DNA of 64,000 nt from Nocardia altamirensis NBRC 108246 (GCF_001612685.1 NZ_BDAY01000013.1:1-64000); one strand, 5' to 3'. Numbered from the stretch's first letter, positions 8,519 through 16,817 are shown. Notes: generated from the sequence alone by a model not told the origin. Translations and numbers: made by a program.

Positions 8519-9820
8519 CTACGATCCCGCGGTCTCGATGCCCTTCTGCATGCCGATGATCGCGTCGTCGACGGACTTGGTCTTGTTCAGCGCAGCGTAG
8601 GCGTTCTCCTGGATGGCCTTCGACACCGGCGTGTAGAACGGCGTGACCGGGCGCGGCACCGCGCTGGCGATGGAATCCTTGAGCGCGGGCAGGTACGGCA
8701 TCTTCGCGATGAGCGCCGGGTCGTCGTACATCGAGGCGCGCACCGAGGGCAGCGCGCCCGAGGCGACGATGTGCTGGGCGTCCTCGCTGATCAGGAAGCG
8801 AAGGAAGTCGAGCGCGGTGGCCTTGTTCTTCGAGAACGCGCTGATCGCGGCGTTGTAACCGCCGAGGGTCGACGCGCCGACACCCTTCTCGCCCGGCAGC
8901 GGGGCGACGCCGAACTTGTCCTTCACGGTGGAGGCCTCGCCGCCGACGTCACCGTAGGTGGACGGCCACGACCGCAGGAACATCAGCTTGCCCTGCGCGA
9001 AGGCGTTGCTGCTCTCCGGCTCCTTGAAGGTGATGGCTTCCTTCGGGATATCGCCGTTGGCGAAGGCGTCGACGAGCACCTTGAGCCCGGCCCGCGCCTG
9101 CGGGCTGTTCACCGTCGGGGACTTGCCGTCGGCGCCGACGAAGCTGCCGCCGTAGGCGTTGATCACCTCGGCGGCGTTCACCGTCAGGCCTTCGTACGGC
9201 GCGAACTGGCCCGCGTAGCAGCCGATGTTCTGCTCCTTGGCGATGGTGCACTGGTCGAGCAGCTCTTTCCAGGTCTTCGGCGGCTCCGGCACCAGGTCCT
9301 TGCGGTAGAACAGCAAGCCGCCGTTGGTGTTACGCGGCGCCGCGTACAGCGTGTTGTTGTAGGTGGCGCTGGCGACCGGCGGTGAGAGCAGGGCAGAGGT
9401 GTCGATGCTGAAGGTGTCCTTGAGCGGCTGGATCCAGCCCTTCGCGGCGAACTCGGCGGTCCACGGCACGTCGAGGGCGACAACGTCGTAGTTGGACTGC
9501 TTGGAGCGCATGTGCTCGACCAGGTCGTCGTACTGCTGCGAGGCGTCGTTCGACTGCTCCTTGAACGTCACCTGCTCGTCCGGGTGCGAGGCGTTCCAGC
9601 GCTCGATGAGCTGCTTGACCGCACCGGTCTCGGTGGTGTCCTTGCCCTCGACATAGGTGATCGGCCCGCGGCCGGTCAGGTTCTGGCTGGTCGGGCTGCC
9701 GCCGCTATCGCTGGAGCAGGCGCTGGTGAACGTCGCCGTCAGCAGCGCGACCGAGACAGCCGCGACCGCGGCCTTCGGTACGAGCGACGTACGTAGGGAC
9801 GACACCTTTTTCACAGCCAT
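8519..9820 (-). CDS. Sugar-binding lipoprotein of ABC importer (LpqY-like)
   Basis: A 433-residue solute-binding protein of the family-1 carbohydrate type. It has a lipoprotein signal: positive N-terminus MAVKKVSSLRTSLVPK, hydrophobic core and lipobox TSAC, so it should be anchored outside the membrane. The mature part holds typical landmarks such as LFYRKDLVPEPPKTWKEL and TLGGYNAAISAFSKNK. I choose ATG 9820 because GGAG lies six bases upstream and the signal peptide is then normal in length; an ATG 63 bases upstream would give an odd N-terminus. It is the first gene of the importer operon and is divergent from the DUF2786 gene. Trehalose or another alpha-glucoside is the best guess for the ligand. 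Confidence 0.9.
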   Translation of the reverse strand: MAVKKVSSLRTSLVPKAAVAAVSVALLTATFTSACSSDSGGSPTSQNLTGRGPITYVEGKDTTETGAVKQLIERWNASHPDEQVTFKEQSNDASQQYDDLVEHMRSKQSNYDVVALDVPWTAEFAAKGWIQPLKDTFSIDTSALLSPPVASATYNNTLYAAPRNTNGGLLFYRKDLVPEPPKTWKELLDQCTIAKEQNIGCYAGQFAPYEGLTVNAAEVINAYGGSFVGADGKSPTVNSPQARAGLKVLVDAFANGDIPKEAITFKEPESSNAFAQGKLMFLRSWPSTYGDVGGEASTVKDKFGVAPLPGEKGVGASTLGGYNAAISAFSKNKATALDFLRFLISEDAQHIVASGALPSVRASMYDDPALIAKMPYLPALKDSIASAVPRPVTPFYTPVSKAIQENAYAALNKTKSVDDAIIGMQKGIETAGS

Positions 9821-9970
9821 CGCGGACTCCAGATCGATCGTGAGCATTCGCACACCCTGCCGGTTGCACAACGCAAGATACATGGTGTGGGAGTGACTCG
9901 CGGGATTGTGACGCGAAGTCCCCGCGATCTACGGACGGATCCACCCCGTCCGCGCTAGTTATGCTCGCTG

Positions 9971-10837
9971 GTGATGACATCGCAGAATCAGGTTCCCGAG
10001 CGGATGCTGACACGCATCGGTGGGCTGCTGCGTCAGGCCGAGTCCACCGACAACGAGCACGAGGCCGAGGCGTTCCTCGCCGCCGCGCAGCGGCTGGCAA
10101 CGACCTCGTCCATCGATCTCGCGGTGGCGCGTGCCCACATTGCGGGTCGCGAGCGCAGGCCGACGCCGATTCAGCGGGTCATCCCCATCGGCGAGCCGGG
10201 CAAGCGCGGGCTGCGCACCTATGTCCAGCTGTTCGTCGCGATCGCGTGCGCCAACGATGTGCGCTGCGATGTCGCGCGCACGTCGACGCAGGTGTACGCC
10301 TACGGGTTCGATTCCGATATCGACACCTGCGAGGCGTTGTACGCGAGTTTGCTGGTGCAGATGGTGCGTGCCTCGGATCAGTACATCAAGTCGGGGCAGT
10401 ACCGCTCGGCCACGGTGGAGAAGGTGGTCACCGAGCGGCGCTGGGGTCGCCGGGTGCAACGCCGCGTTGAGGCGCCGGTGGCCGGCGTGACGGCCCGATT
10501 GAACTTCCAGATGGCGTTCGCCGCGCGGATCGGGCAGCGGCTCGCCGCGGTGAAGGCGGAGGTCGAGGCCGAGGCGGTGCCCGAGCAGTCCGCCTCGTCC
10601 GGCACCGCACTCGCCTTGCGCAACAAGGAGATCGAACTCACCGACTTCTACACCCAGAACTCGGAAGCGCGGGGCACCTGGCGCGGACCGCAGGCCTCGG
10701 CCGGGCATTCGGCGGCGGCCCGCAGGGCCGGTGACCGGGCAGGCAAAGCGGCACGGCTCGGGACGTCTCCCGAACTCGGTGCGCCGCGTGGGCAATTGAC
10801 GCGCAAGCCGCGCGGTGCGGACGACGGTTCCGCGTGA
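9971..10837 (+). CDS. DUF2786 domain protein
   Basis: A 288-residue protein whose first 45 residues match DUF2786: RMLTRIGGLLRQAESTDNEHEAEAFLAAAQRL. The middle part is an alpha/beta region also usual for the actinobacterial members, and the last 70 residues are basic, Ala/Gly-rich and probably disordered. Function is unknown. The start is GTG 9971 or the adjacent ATG 9974; neither has a clear ribosome site. Next to it, in the same direction, is a TIGR04338 metalloprotein; the two commonly occur together in mycolata. Not membrane-bound and without a signal peptide. Confidence 0.85.
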   Translation: MMTSQNQVPERMLTRIGGLLRQAESTDNEHEAEAFLAAAQRLATTSSIDLAVARAHIAGRERRPTPIQRVIPIGEPGKRGLRTYVQLFVAIACANDVRCDVARTSTQVYAYGFDSDIDTCEALYASLLVQMVRASDQYIKSGQYRSATVEKVVTERRWGRRVQRRVEAPVAGVTARLNFQMAFAARIGQRLAAVKAEVEAEAVPEQSASSGTALALRNKEIELTDFYTQNSEARGTWRGPQASAGHSAAARRAGDRAGKAARLGTSPELGAPRGQLTRKPRGADDGSA

Positions 10838-10853
10838 GCGCCCGCCGAGGACG

Positions 10854-11375
10854 ATGCTCGTGACCGTGCGGGACACGCAGCGCGCCAAGGTATACGACGC
10901 CGAGCAGCTGGTCCGTGGCGTGTTCGACCGTGCCGACGAACACGGTAGCCGCACCGTCGAGCTCTACGGCTCGCACATCACGCTGCCGATCGAGCGGCGG
11001 TTCGCCTCGGTGGATTCCGTGCAGACCTACGCCGACAAGGTGCTTGCCCTCAATTGGGTTCGCGCCCACTGGGATCGCGCGGGCACGCCGGTGCGCGTCC
11101 GCTCCCGTGCCGGGACGACCGCCGCGCACTACGAGTCGGCGGACGCCGTCCTCGCCGTGCCACTGCACACCGACGGCGGCACCGCCTGGGCGCTGCGGGA
11201 ACTGGTTGTCCTGCACGAACTGGCCCATCACCTGGAGTCCGTACCCGGCTCGGTCGCCGCACACGGCCCCGAATTCTGCACCCGCTACCTGGAATTGGTG
11301 GACGGCATCATCGGTCCCGAAGCGGCCCTGCTGCTCCGCGCCACCATGCTCGGCTGCGGCGTCCGTCTCGGCTGA
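10854..11375 (+). CDS. TIGR04338 family putative metallohydrolase
   Basis: A protein of about 173 residues carrying a zinc-protease-like HELAHH motif (VVLHELAHHLESV) followed after a short interval by HGPEFC, which could supply a third ligand. These features and the start VTVRDTQRAKVYDAE fit the uncharacterised TIGR04338 family, which seems restricted to actinobacteria. The start is uncertain: ATG 10854 has GAGG close by, while GTG 10815 would overlap DUF2786 by 23 bases. The motif indicates a metallopeptidase fold, but no substrate is known. It is probably cotranscribed with the DUF2786 gene. Confidence 0.85.
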   Translation: MLVTVRDTQRAKVYDAEQLVRGVFDRADEHGSRTVELYGSHITLPIERRFASVDSVQTYADKVLALNWVRAHWDRAGTPVRVRSRAGTTAAHYESADAVLAVPLHTDGGTAWALRELVVLHELAHHLESVPGSVAAHGPEFCTRYLELVDGIIGPEAALLLRATMLGCGVRLG

Positions 11376-11397
11376 GAACCTGGCCCACAGACCTTCG

Positions 11398-11435
11398 ACA
11401 CTGTTCACAGGAGTTCTAGCTGCTGTGAACAGTGT
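11398..11435. repeat. 13-base inverted repeat, possible terminator or dispersed element
   Basis: Perfect 13-base arms ACACTGTTCACAG (11398-11410) and CTGTGAACAGTGT (11423-11435) with a 12-base loop, 22 bases after the TIGR04338 stop. The right arm is followed by TCTGTG at 11442. The same CTGTGAACAG-N9-TCTGTG layout recurs at 16389, so it may be a dispersed element rather than only a terminator. Confidence 0.6.
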
Positions 11436-11564
11436 GAACCTTCTGTGCTCCGGAGCAGCCCCATACTGGTCGGCCTACACGTTGGTCGGGAACCAAGGGG
11501 CAGACCTTCGGCTGTGAAGTCGCTGTGGGGCGGTGCTTTACGGGGCCCAGCCCGCGGGAGGTGT

Positions 11565-12551
11565 TCAAGCCGACTCTGGTGATGTCTCGATGAGGCGCAT
11601 GGCCCGCTCGAGTCGGTGGTGCCACCAGGCGGTGCGTTCCGGATCTTGCTGACGGTACTGCTCGGCGAGTGCGGGGTCGGGCTGTGGTGGTGTGCGCGGG
11701 ACCGGCAGGTAGCCGTCCACTTGACGCAGGGAGTCGGTAACCAGGTCGCCGGTGAGCAGCGACAACGTGCCGAGGCCGCAGGCGAAGTCGAGGGTGGGGA
11801 GCGCACCGGCGAGGGCGAGTTGGGCGGCCAGGCCGACACTGGTTTCCAAGGCCGAGGAGACGACGCAGGGCAGGCCTGCCGCTTCGGCGACGCGCAACGC
11901 GCGACGGACGCCGCCGAGCGGGGTGCATTTGAGCACCGCGATGTCGGCGGCGCCCGCGACGGCGACCCGCAGCGGATCCTCGGCGCGGCGGATGGATTCG
12001 TCGGCGGCGATGCGGACCTCGACGCGGCGGCGGACCGCGGCGAGTTCCTCGATGGTCCGGCACGGCTGTTCGACGTACTCCAAACCGCCTGCGGCCTTGT
12101 CGATTCGGGTGATGTGCCGGACCGCGGTGTCGACATCCCATACCGCGTTGGCGTCCACCCGGACGGCACCGCCGGGACCGAGTGCGGCGCGCACCGCCTC
12201 GACCCTGGCGAGGTCTTCGGCGAGCGAATCGGGATGGTCGGCGATCTTCACTTTGGCGGTGCTGCAGCCGGACTCGGCGACGATCGCGTGCGCCCGCTCC
12301 GGATCGACCGCAGGCACCGTGCAGTTGATCGGAATCCGCTCCCGCACCGGTGCGGGCCAGCCCACCGTCACCTGCTCGAGCGCGGTGGCCAGCCAGCCTG
12401 CCGCCTCGCGGTCGTCGTACTCGGTGAACGGACAGAACTCGCCCCACCCGAGCGGGCCACGAATCAGCATCCCCTCGCGCACGGTGATGCCACGGAACCT
12501 GGTCCGCATGGGGATCGCGTAAACGATGCTCTCAACAGCGTGATCGGTCAT
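11565..12551 (-). CDS. menC: o-Succinylbenzoate synthase
   Basis: A 328-residue enolase-superfamily enzyme that dehydrates SHCHC to o-succinylbenzoate in menaquinone biosynthesis. Landmarks are TAKVKIAD (catalytic Lys of the KxK motif), VRVDANAVWD, YVEQPC and ADESIRRAED (metal-binding Asp, Glu, Asp) and VLKCTPLGG with the second catalytic Lys. The size fits actinobacterial MenC. I start at ATG 12551 (MTDHAVESIVYAIPMRTRF); the in-frame extension to 12665 overlaps the divergent gene and is unlike the family. No other men gene is in the window. Confidence 0.93.
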   Translation of the reverse strand: MTDHAVESIVYAIPMRTRFRGITVREGMLIRGPLGWGEFCPFTEYDDREAAGWLATALEQVTVGWPAPVRERIPINCTVPAVDPERAHAIVAESGCSTAKVKIADHPDSLAEDLARVEAVRAALGPGGAVRVDANAVWDVDTAVRHITRIDKAAGGLEYVEQPCRTIEELAAVRRRVEVRIAADESIRRAEDPLRVAVAGAADIAVLKCTPLGGVRRALRVAEAAGLPCVVSSALETSVGLAAQLALAGALPTLDFACGLGTLSLLTGDLVTDSLRQVDGYLPVPRTPPQPDPALAEQYRQQDPERTAWWHHRLERAMRLIETSPESA

Positions 12552-12663
12552 CGCCGCCAGCCTAGTAGGGACGCTGTTCCGCCCCAACCAGCCCGGATTT
12601 CCCCTATGGGGACTGAGTAGTTTTGCGGTCCTGCCCGCGCCGCCGGTTCGCGATGCTCGAAGC

Positions 12664-13041
12664 ATGACGACGTACTACCCGATGGCGCAGCCGCAATTCC
12701 CGGCTCGGCCGCAGCAGCGGACCTGGGACCTGGTGCTTGCCCTCGTGCTGTATTCCATCGCGGCGGCACTCGGACTGGTCGCCGCCTACTTCACCGTCTT
12801 CTTCGCCTTCGCGGCCGACCCGTGTTCGGCGAACAACTGCCGCGACGGCTACCTCGGCGCCGCGTTCGCGGTGTCATGGGGCGGCACCGCGGTGGCGCTG
12901 GTCGGCTCGCTGGTGATGGTCATCGTTGCGGCCGTGCAGCGCTGGTACCAGTGGTACTGGCCGGTGCTCGCGATGATCATGATCGTCGCGTCGTTCCTCG
13001 GCGGTGTCGCGCTGGCCTCCCAGGTCTACACCGGTTCTTAG
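12664..13041 (+). CDS. Small membrane protein, function unknown
   Basis: A 125-residue protein with a short Pro/Gln-rich cytoplasmic start (MTTYYPMAQPQFPARPQQRT) and three or four hydrophobic segments at about 22-46, 62-84 and 96-118. The outer loop ADPCSANNCRDGY holds two cysteines that may pair. I do not recognise the family. It is divergent from menC with 112 bases between the starts and is followed, 70-odd bases on, by another small membrane protein of similar build, so the two may be cotranscribed. Confidence 0.75.
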   Translation: MTTYYPMAQPQFPARPQQRTWDLVLALVLYSIAAALGLVAAYFTVFFAFAADPCSANNCRDGYLGAAFAVSWGGTAVALVGSLVMVIVAAVQRWYQWYWPVLAMIMIVASFLGGVALASQVYTGS

Positions 13042-13109
13042 CCTTGGCGTTTGAATCGCCGTGTCCGAGGGCAGATCATTCGTATGTGGCCTGGCGAGCA
13101 CGGGAGTGG

Positions 13110-13406
13110 GTGCCGGACATCATGCGTGCACTACTCGCTTCGCTGATCGCGCTCGGATGCGCCGGGCTGGCAGTGGCTTTCGTGTCGCTCTACGAGCTGG
13201 TCGCGCCGGACAGCAGATACCTGGCGATCGCCCAGGTAGTCGGCTGGGGTGGCGTAGTGGTGGCGCTGATCTGGACGATCGCGCTGGTGATACGAAAACT
13301 GCGCTACCGCATGCCGATCGCCTGGACCCCGATGACGGCGGTGCCGCTGATCATCGGATCGTGGCTGCTCGGCTTCCTGATCGCGCTGGTCCTCGCCGAG
13401 ATCTGA
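13110..13406 (+). CDS. Small membrane protein, function unknown
   Basis: A protein of about 98 residues with three hydrophobic stretches: LLASLIALGCAGLAVAFVSL, VVGWGGVVVALIWTIALVI and AVPLIIGSWLLGFLIALVLA. No family recognised. The start is unclear: GTG 13110 follows GGGAG closely; ATG 13122 and GTG 13086 are in frame too. It follows another small membrane protein on the same strand. A short hairpin downstream separates it from the convergent thiolase gene. Confidence 0.65.
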   Translation: MPDIMRALLASLIALGCAGLAVAFVSLYELVAPDSRYLAIAQVVGWGGVVVALIWTIALVIRKLRYRMPIAWTPMTAVPLIIGSWLLGFLIALVLAEI

Positions 13407-13409
13407 CGC

Positions 13410-13435
13410 GGCGCCCACCGCGAACGATGGGCGCC
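13410..13435. terminator. Hairpin between convergent genes
   Basis: Eight-base arms GGCGCCCA and TGGGCGCC with a ten-base loop, in the 43-base gap between the small membrane protein and the thiolase gene. Confidence 0.55.
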
Positions 13436-13449
13436 GGCTCAACTCGAGA

Positions 13450-14619
13450 TCACAGGCGTTCGAGGATCATCGCGTTCGACAGACCGCCTGCCTCACACAT
13501 GGTTTGCAGGCCGTAGCGGGCGCCGCGGTCTTGCATGGCGTGCACGAGGGTGGTGGCCAGGCGGGTGCCGGAGGCGCCCAGCGGGTGGCCGATGGCGATG
13601 GCGCCGCCGTTGACGTTCACCTTGGCGAGGTCGGCGCCGGTTTCCTCGGCCCAGGCGAGGACGACCGGGGAGAAGGCCTCGTTGACCTCGAAGAGGTCGA
13701 TGTCGGCGATCTGGAGTCCCGCGCGCTGCAACACCTTTCGGGTCGACGGGATTACGGCGGTGAGCATCAGCAACGGGTCGTCGCCGACGACGGCGAAGCT
13801 GTGCAGGCGAGCCAGCGGCTTCAGGCCGAGTTCCTTCGCGCGCTCGCTGGTCATGATGAGAACCGCCGCGCTGCCGTCGCTGACCTGGCTCGCGGAGGCC
13901 GCGGTGATCTCCCAGCCGATCTGCGGGAAGCGGGCGCTCATCGCCTCGTCGTAGTAGGCGGGACGCAGCTTGGCGAGGGTGTCGAGGGTGCTGCCGACGC
14001 GGATGCCCTCGTCGGTCTGCAGCCCGTTGATCGGCGCAAGTTCGCGGGTGAACAGGCCGTTCTTCGTTGCCAGGGCGGCCTTTTCGTGGCTGCCGATGGC
14101 GAACTCGTCGAGCTGGGTGCGGGTCAGTCCCCACTTGGCGGCGATCAGTTCGGCGCTGATCCCCTGCGGCACAAGACCTTCCGGATAGCGGGCGGCGAAG
14201 CCGACGCCGGAGACGTCCTCGGAGCCGACCAGGTTGGCGCCCATGGGAACTCGTCCCATCGACTCGACACCGGCGGCGACGACGATGTCGTACGCACCGG
14301 AGATGACACCTTGGGCGGCGAAGTGGATGGCCTGCTGGCTGCTGCCACACTGCCGGTCCACCGTGGTCGCGGGCACGGACTCGGGAAAGCCCGCGGCGAG
14401 CGCGGCCCGGCGGGTCATGTTCATGCCTTGCTCGCCGACCTGGGTGACGATGCCGCCGATCACGTCGTCGATCAGTGCCGGATCGATGCCGCTGCGGTCC
14501 ACCACCTCGCGCAGGCTGTTGGCGAGCAGGTCCACCGCGTTGACGTTGTGCAGAGCACCGTTCGGCTTGCCCTTGCCGATCGGCGTGCGTACCGCTTCGA
14601 CGATTACCGCGTCCCTCAT
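13450..14619 (-). CDS. Acetyl-CoA acetyltransferase / thiolase
   Basis: A 389-residue thiolase II family enzyme that cleaves or forms 3-ketoacyl-CoA. The acyl-accepting Cys91 is in DRQCGSSQQA, the catalytic His345 in GHPLGASG and the second Cys375 in CEAGG; NEAFSPV is also present. All catalytic residues are intact. The protein resembles the FadA5-type thiolases of mycolata used in lipid or sterol breakdown, but no beta-oxidation partner is nearby. Start is ATG 14619, a normal N-terminus for the family. It is divergent from an HxlR regulator with a 93-base gap, a layout that often means the regulator controls it. Confidence 0.93.
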   Translation of the reverse strand: MRDAVIVEAVRTPIGKGKPNGALHNVNAVDLLANSLREVVDRSGIDPALIDDVIGGIVTQVGEQGMNMTRRAALAAGFPESVPATTVDRQCGSSQQAIHFAAQGVISGAYDIVVAAGVESMGRVPMGANLVGSEDVSGVGFAARYPEGLVPQGISAELIAAKWGLTRTQLDEFAIGSHEKAALATKNGLFTRELAPINGLQTDEGIRVGSTLDTLAKLRPAYYDEAMSARFPQIGWEITAASASQVSDGSAAVLIMTSERAKELGLKPLARLHSFAVVGDDPLLMLTAVIPSTRKVLQRAGLQIADIDLFEVNEAFSPVVLAWAEETGADLAKVNVNGGAIAIGHPLGASGTRLATTLVHAMQDRGARYGLQTMCEAGGLSNAMILERL

Positions 14620-14712
14620 GACGCTTCCTTTCGGACCGTGAGCCCGGCGGCCTTGCCTGGCTCTATCAACACATAGTCAGGTTACACCTGGCAATAGTTG
14701 AGGAAAGTCAGC

Positions 14713-15234
14713 ATGGCTATGATGTTCGTCATGGCAGCAGTGATGGAAGGGCAGTTGGCCGATCTGAGCTCGTGGCAGACGACGGATTGCTCGATCGCCA
14801 AGGCGATGGATCTGGTCGGCACCCGGTCGGCCATCCTGATCCTGCGCGAGGCCTACTACGGCACCACCCGGTTCGACGGTTTCGCCAATCGGGTCGGCAT
14901 CACCGACGCGGCCGCGGCCAGTCAGCTCCGCAAGCTCACCGAGGCGGGACTGCTCACCAAGCAGCCCTATCAAGAGCAGGGCAAACGCACCCGGCACGAA
15001 TATGTGCTGACCGATATGGGCCGTGACCTGCTGCCTGCGGTGCTGGCCCTCATGCAGTGGGGCGACGCCTACCTGCAGCCGGGACCGGCGCCGCTGCTGC
15101 TTGTCGAGGAATCCACCGGTGCTCCGGTGCGCGTGCAGGTCCGCAGCGAGTCCGGCCGCGAGATCGCGCTGGAAGAACTCGGCGTGCGCGTCAACGACGA
15201 CTATCTGGACGCCCGCAAGGCGGCCAGGCACTGA
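14713..15234 (+). CDS. HxlR family transcriptional regulator
   Basis: A 173-residue regulator. The winged-helix HxlR domain covers about residues 25-115, with the family pattern CSIAKAMDLVGTRSAILIL, YYGTTRFDGFANRVGI and a beta wing at QPYQEQGKRTRHEYVLT. About 55 C-terminal residues extend beyond the usual HxlR length, possibly a ligand or dimer domain. ATG 14713 is chosen because GAGGAAAG lies about eight bases upstream; several in-frame ATGs follow. It is divergent from the thiolase gene and convergent with a second HxlR gene. Control of the thiolase is inferred. Confidence 0.88.
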   Translation: MAMMFVMAAVMEGQLADLSSWQTTDCSIAKAMDLVGTRSAILILREAYYGTTRFDGFANRVGITDAAAASQLRKLTEAGLLTKQPYQEQGKRTRHEYVLTDMGRDLLPAVLALMQWGDAYLQPGPAPLLLVEESTGAPVRVQVRSESGREIALEELGVRVNDDYLDARKAARH

Positions 15235-15240
15235 TCTCGC

Positions 15241-15609
15241 TCAGTCCTTGCGGACGTTCCCATCCTCGTCCGAGGGGAACCACCGGCTCGCCCATCGATT
15301 GAGTGCGGCGACCGCTTCCTGTAGATCTCGGCCCATCTCGGTGAGCTCGTACTCCACGCACACCGGCGTCTCGTCGTAGACGGTCCGCGAGACGATGCCC
15401 TCGGCCTCCAGCTCGCGCAGGCGAGTGGAGAGCATGCTGTCGGTGAGTGCCGGGATGGCCCGCCGGATCTCGACGAAATGCTTTGCGCCGAGGAGTAGCT
15501 CGCGCAGGATGACGCCGTTCCAGCGCTTGCCGATCAGCTCGATTCCTCGGTGATAGCTCGCGCAGAACCCTGGGCGCAGCTCGAAGTGCGCCGCCACTGC
15601 CTCGTCCAC
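15241..15609 (-). CDS. HxlR family transcriptional regulator
   Basis: A 122-residue single-domain HxlR regulator, the normal size. It has a Cys in RPGFCASYHRGIELIGKRW, the core GVILRELLLGAKHFVEIR and the wing SRTVYDETPVCVEYELT. HxlR proteins often sense electrophiles or oxidants through such a cysteine. I choose GTG 15609; ATG 15645 is an alternative that would place the start inside the divergent promoter. It is divergent from an unrecognised gene whose promoter is unusually close to consensus, so it probably represses that gene. Its stop lies six bases from the end of the other HxlR gene. Confidence 0.88.
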   Translation of the reverse strand: MDEAVAAHFELRPGFCASYHRGIELIGKRWNGVILRELLLGAKHFVEIRRAIPALTDSMLSTRLRELEAEGIVSRTVYDETPVCVEYELTEMGRDLQEAVAALNRWASRWFPSDEDGNVRKD

Positions 15610-15634
15610 GTTCCCACCGTAACACGGATACGTA

Positions 15635-15663
15635 TTGACTCGCATCTCAGTAGTCACTATAAA
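15635..15663 (+). promoter_or_regulatory. Near-consensus sigma-70-type promoter
   Basis: TTGACT (15635-15640), a 17-base spacer and TATAAA (15658-15663), just upstream of the gene starting at 15718. Such a close match is rare in this GC-rich DNA. It lies across the region where the divergent HxlR gene begins, so the regulator could block it directly. Confidence 0.7.
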
Positions 15664-15717
15664 TTTAATAGTGGCTTCGGTTGGGATGAGATCGGGGCTG
15701 TCACAACAGAGTTGGAG

Positions 15718-16326
15718 ATGGAAGTGGATACCGTCGACCACAAGAAGACTTTCCGTGCGGCCTGGGAAGATTCGGCCAACACGACATGCGAACTACCGCC
15801 GCTCGACGTCAACCAGGTGCTCGCCGATCGCTACGAGCTGGCGAGCCCGCTGATTTTCACCCGAACCATGCTGTGGGACATGGAGATTCGCAAATCCAGG
15901 CGTCCGGACATCTACATCCCGTACGTCGTCTCCGGCGCAGCGCAATCATGGGGCGAGGACGATATCTTCGTGCGGAGCTCCACCCAGCGGCTGTGGCTCG
16001 CACCAGAGACGTACGGCCTCGTGCTCGAACAGACTCACCTCGACCACGCGAACCAGATCGTCACGTTCATCGGTGCCGCCGAAGTGCCCGGCCCCGACGG
16101 CGAACTCCTGCATGCGGGAACGGGTCAGCCGGTCTTCCATGTCGAGCACGGGGTGTCGGGCACCGAGGAGCGACCACTCAACACGTGGCGAATCGTCTCC
16201 CTGACCGAGACCCCCGATCCCCGCTTCGTCGAGGTCTTCGACCGAATCGCGGCGAGCCCCTACCTGCCGGGTTTCTTGGAGATCTACATTCGCGAGGTGC
16301 TGGAGATCGAACTGACCCGCCGCTGA
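15718..16326 (+). CDS. Hypothetical protein under HxlR-linked promoter
   Basis: A 202-residue soluble protein that I do not recognise. It starts MEVDTVDHKKTFRAAWED, with no signal peptide or membrane segment, and is rich in aromatic residues and acidic patches. Segments such as YVVSGAAQSWGEDDIF and HLDHANQIVTFIGAAEV suggest a mixed alpha/beta or beta-barrel fold; a ligand-binding or enzymatic role is possible. Start is ATG 15718 or GTG 15724, with GGAG just before. The longer in-frame reading from 15550 crosses the promoter and is unlikely. It is the only target of a strong promoter facing an HxlR regulator. Confidence 0.75.
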   Translation: MEVDTVDHKKTFRAAWEDSANTTCELPPLDVNQVLADRYELASPLIFTRTMLWDMEIRKSRRPDIYIPYVVSGAAQSWGEDDIFVRSSTQRLWLAPETYGLVLEQTHLDHANQIVTFIGAAEVPGPDGELLHAGTGQPVFHVEHGVSGTEERPLNTWRIVSLTETPDPRFVEVFDRIAASPYLPGFLEIYIREVLEIELTRR

Positions 16327-16388
16327 GCATCTGAGTACACCCCCAAGGTCGCACAAACCCTGCTCGCTATCCACAAAGGCTAGAACCT

Positions 16389-16415
16389 CTGTGAACAGCA
16401 TCGAACATCTGTGAC
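16389..16415. repeat. Second copy of a CTGTGAACAG-N9-TCTGTG element
   Basis: The same layout as the right half of the inverted repeat at 11423-11448. It lies in a 516-base gap (16327-16842). The rest of that gap holds an IS remnant, a candidate promoter and a structured leader, described separately. Confidence 0.45.
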
Positions 16416-16482
16416 CCAGCAAAATCCGCGGCCCTGCCAAATCCGCACCCCTTCCGTAGGTCTGCACCCCCGGGGCTGCTAG

Positions 16483-16593
16483 AACGTGTCTCGAGTGACA
16501 GCACATCGGGGCCGGTTTGCCGAGGAGGGTTTGGCTGGTCTGATGCCGCGTTCGCGCAGGCCCAAGACCAGCCCGACCCGCACCGGTGAGTAG
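16483..16593 (+). pseudogene. Remnant of an IS481-type transposase (helix-turn-helix part)
   Basis: One frame reads NVSRVTAHRGRFAEEGLAGL followed by MPRSRRPKTSPTRTGE and a TAG stop. The SR.T..R..RFAEEGLAGL.PRSRRP.TSP pattern is typical of the N-terminal DNA-binding region of IS481-family transposases. There is no start, no DDE domain and no recognisable end, so it is a decayed fragment. Confidence 0.6.
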
Positions 16594-16688
16594 ATGGCTT
16601 CGTTGATCGCCGCAGAAATGTAGGCGTTACGAAACTGAACAGCGGCGCGATTGACGCGCGGGCGTAGAAAATGGATCTACCTGGGGTA

Positions 16689-16718
16689 TTGACCCGAATC
16701 TTGTTGTCACGCTAGCCT
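16689..16718 (+). promoter_or_regulatory. Candidate promoter for the 16.8 kb small genes
   Basis: TTGACC (16689-16694), an 18-base spacer and TAGCCT (16713-16718). Transcription from about 16725 would place all three hairpins of the following leader in the transcript. Confidence 0.5.
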
Positions 16719-16727
16719 TCTGTCGAT

Positions 16728-16817
16728 CGGGCATACATCTGCCCGTGCAAGCCTCAACCTTCCTGGTTGGGGCTACTTTCGTTTCGAGGCCTTCGGCGTA
16801 TCACGCGCCGGAGGCCT
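16728..16817 (+). promoter_or_regulatory. Structured 5' leader with three consecutive hairpins
   Basis: Hairpin 1: CGGGCA / TGCCCG (16728-16745). Hairpin 2: AGCCTCAACC / GGTTGGGGCT (16750-16774, one G-U pair), followed by CTTTCGTTTC. Hairpin 3: AGGCCTTCGGCG / CGCCGGAGGCCT (16787-16817, one G-U pair), followed by TTCGTCG. They end 25 bases before the start of the next gene. An attenuator or protein-binding leader is possible; no known riboswitch class was recognised. Confidence 0.5.

Noticed and set aside
9959..10954. Long minus-strand ORF opposite DUF2786
   Set aside because: No recognisable domain and it overlaps two supported plus-strand genes.
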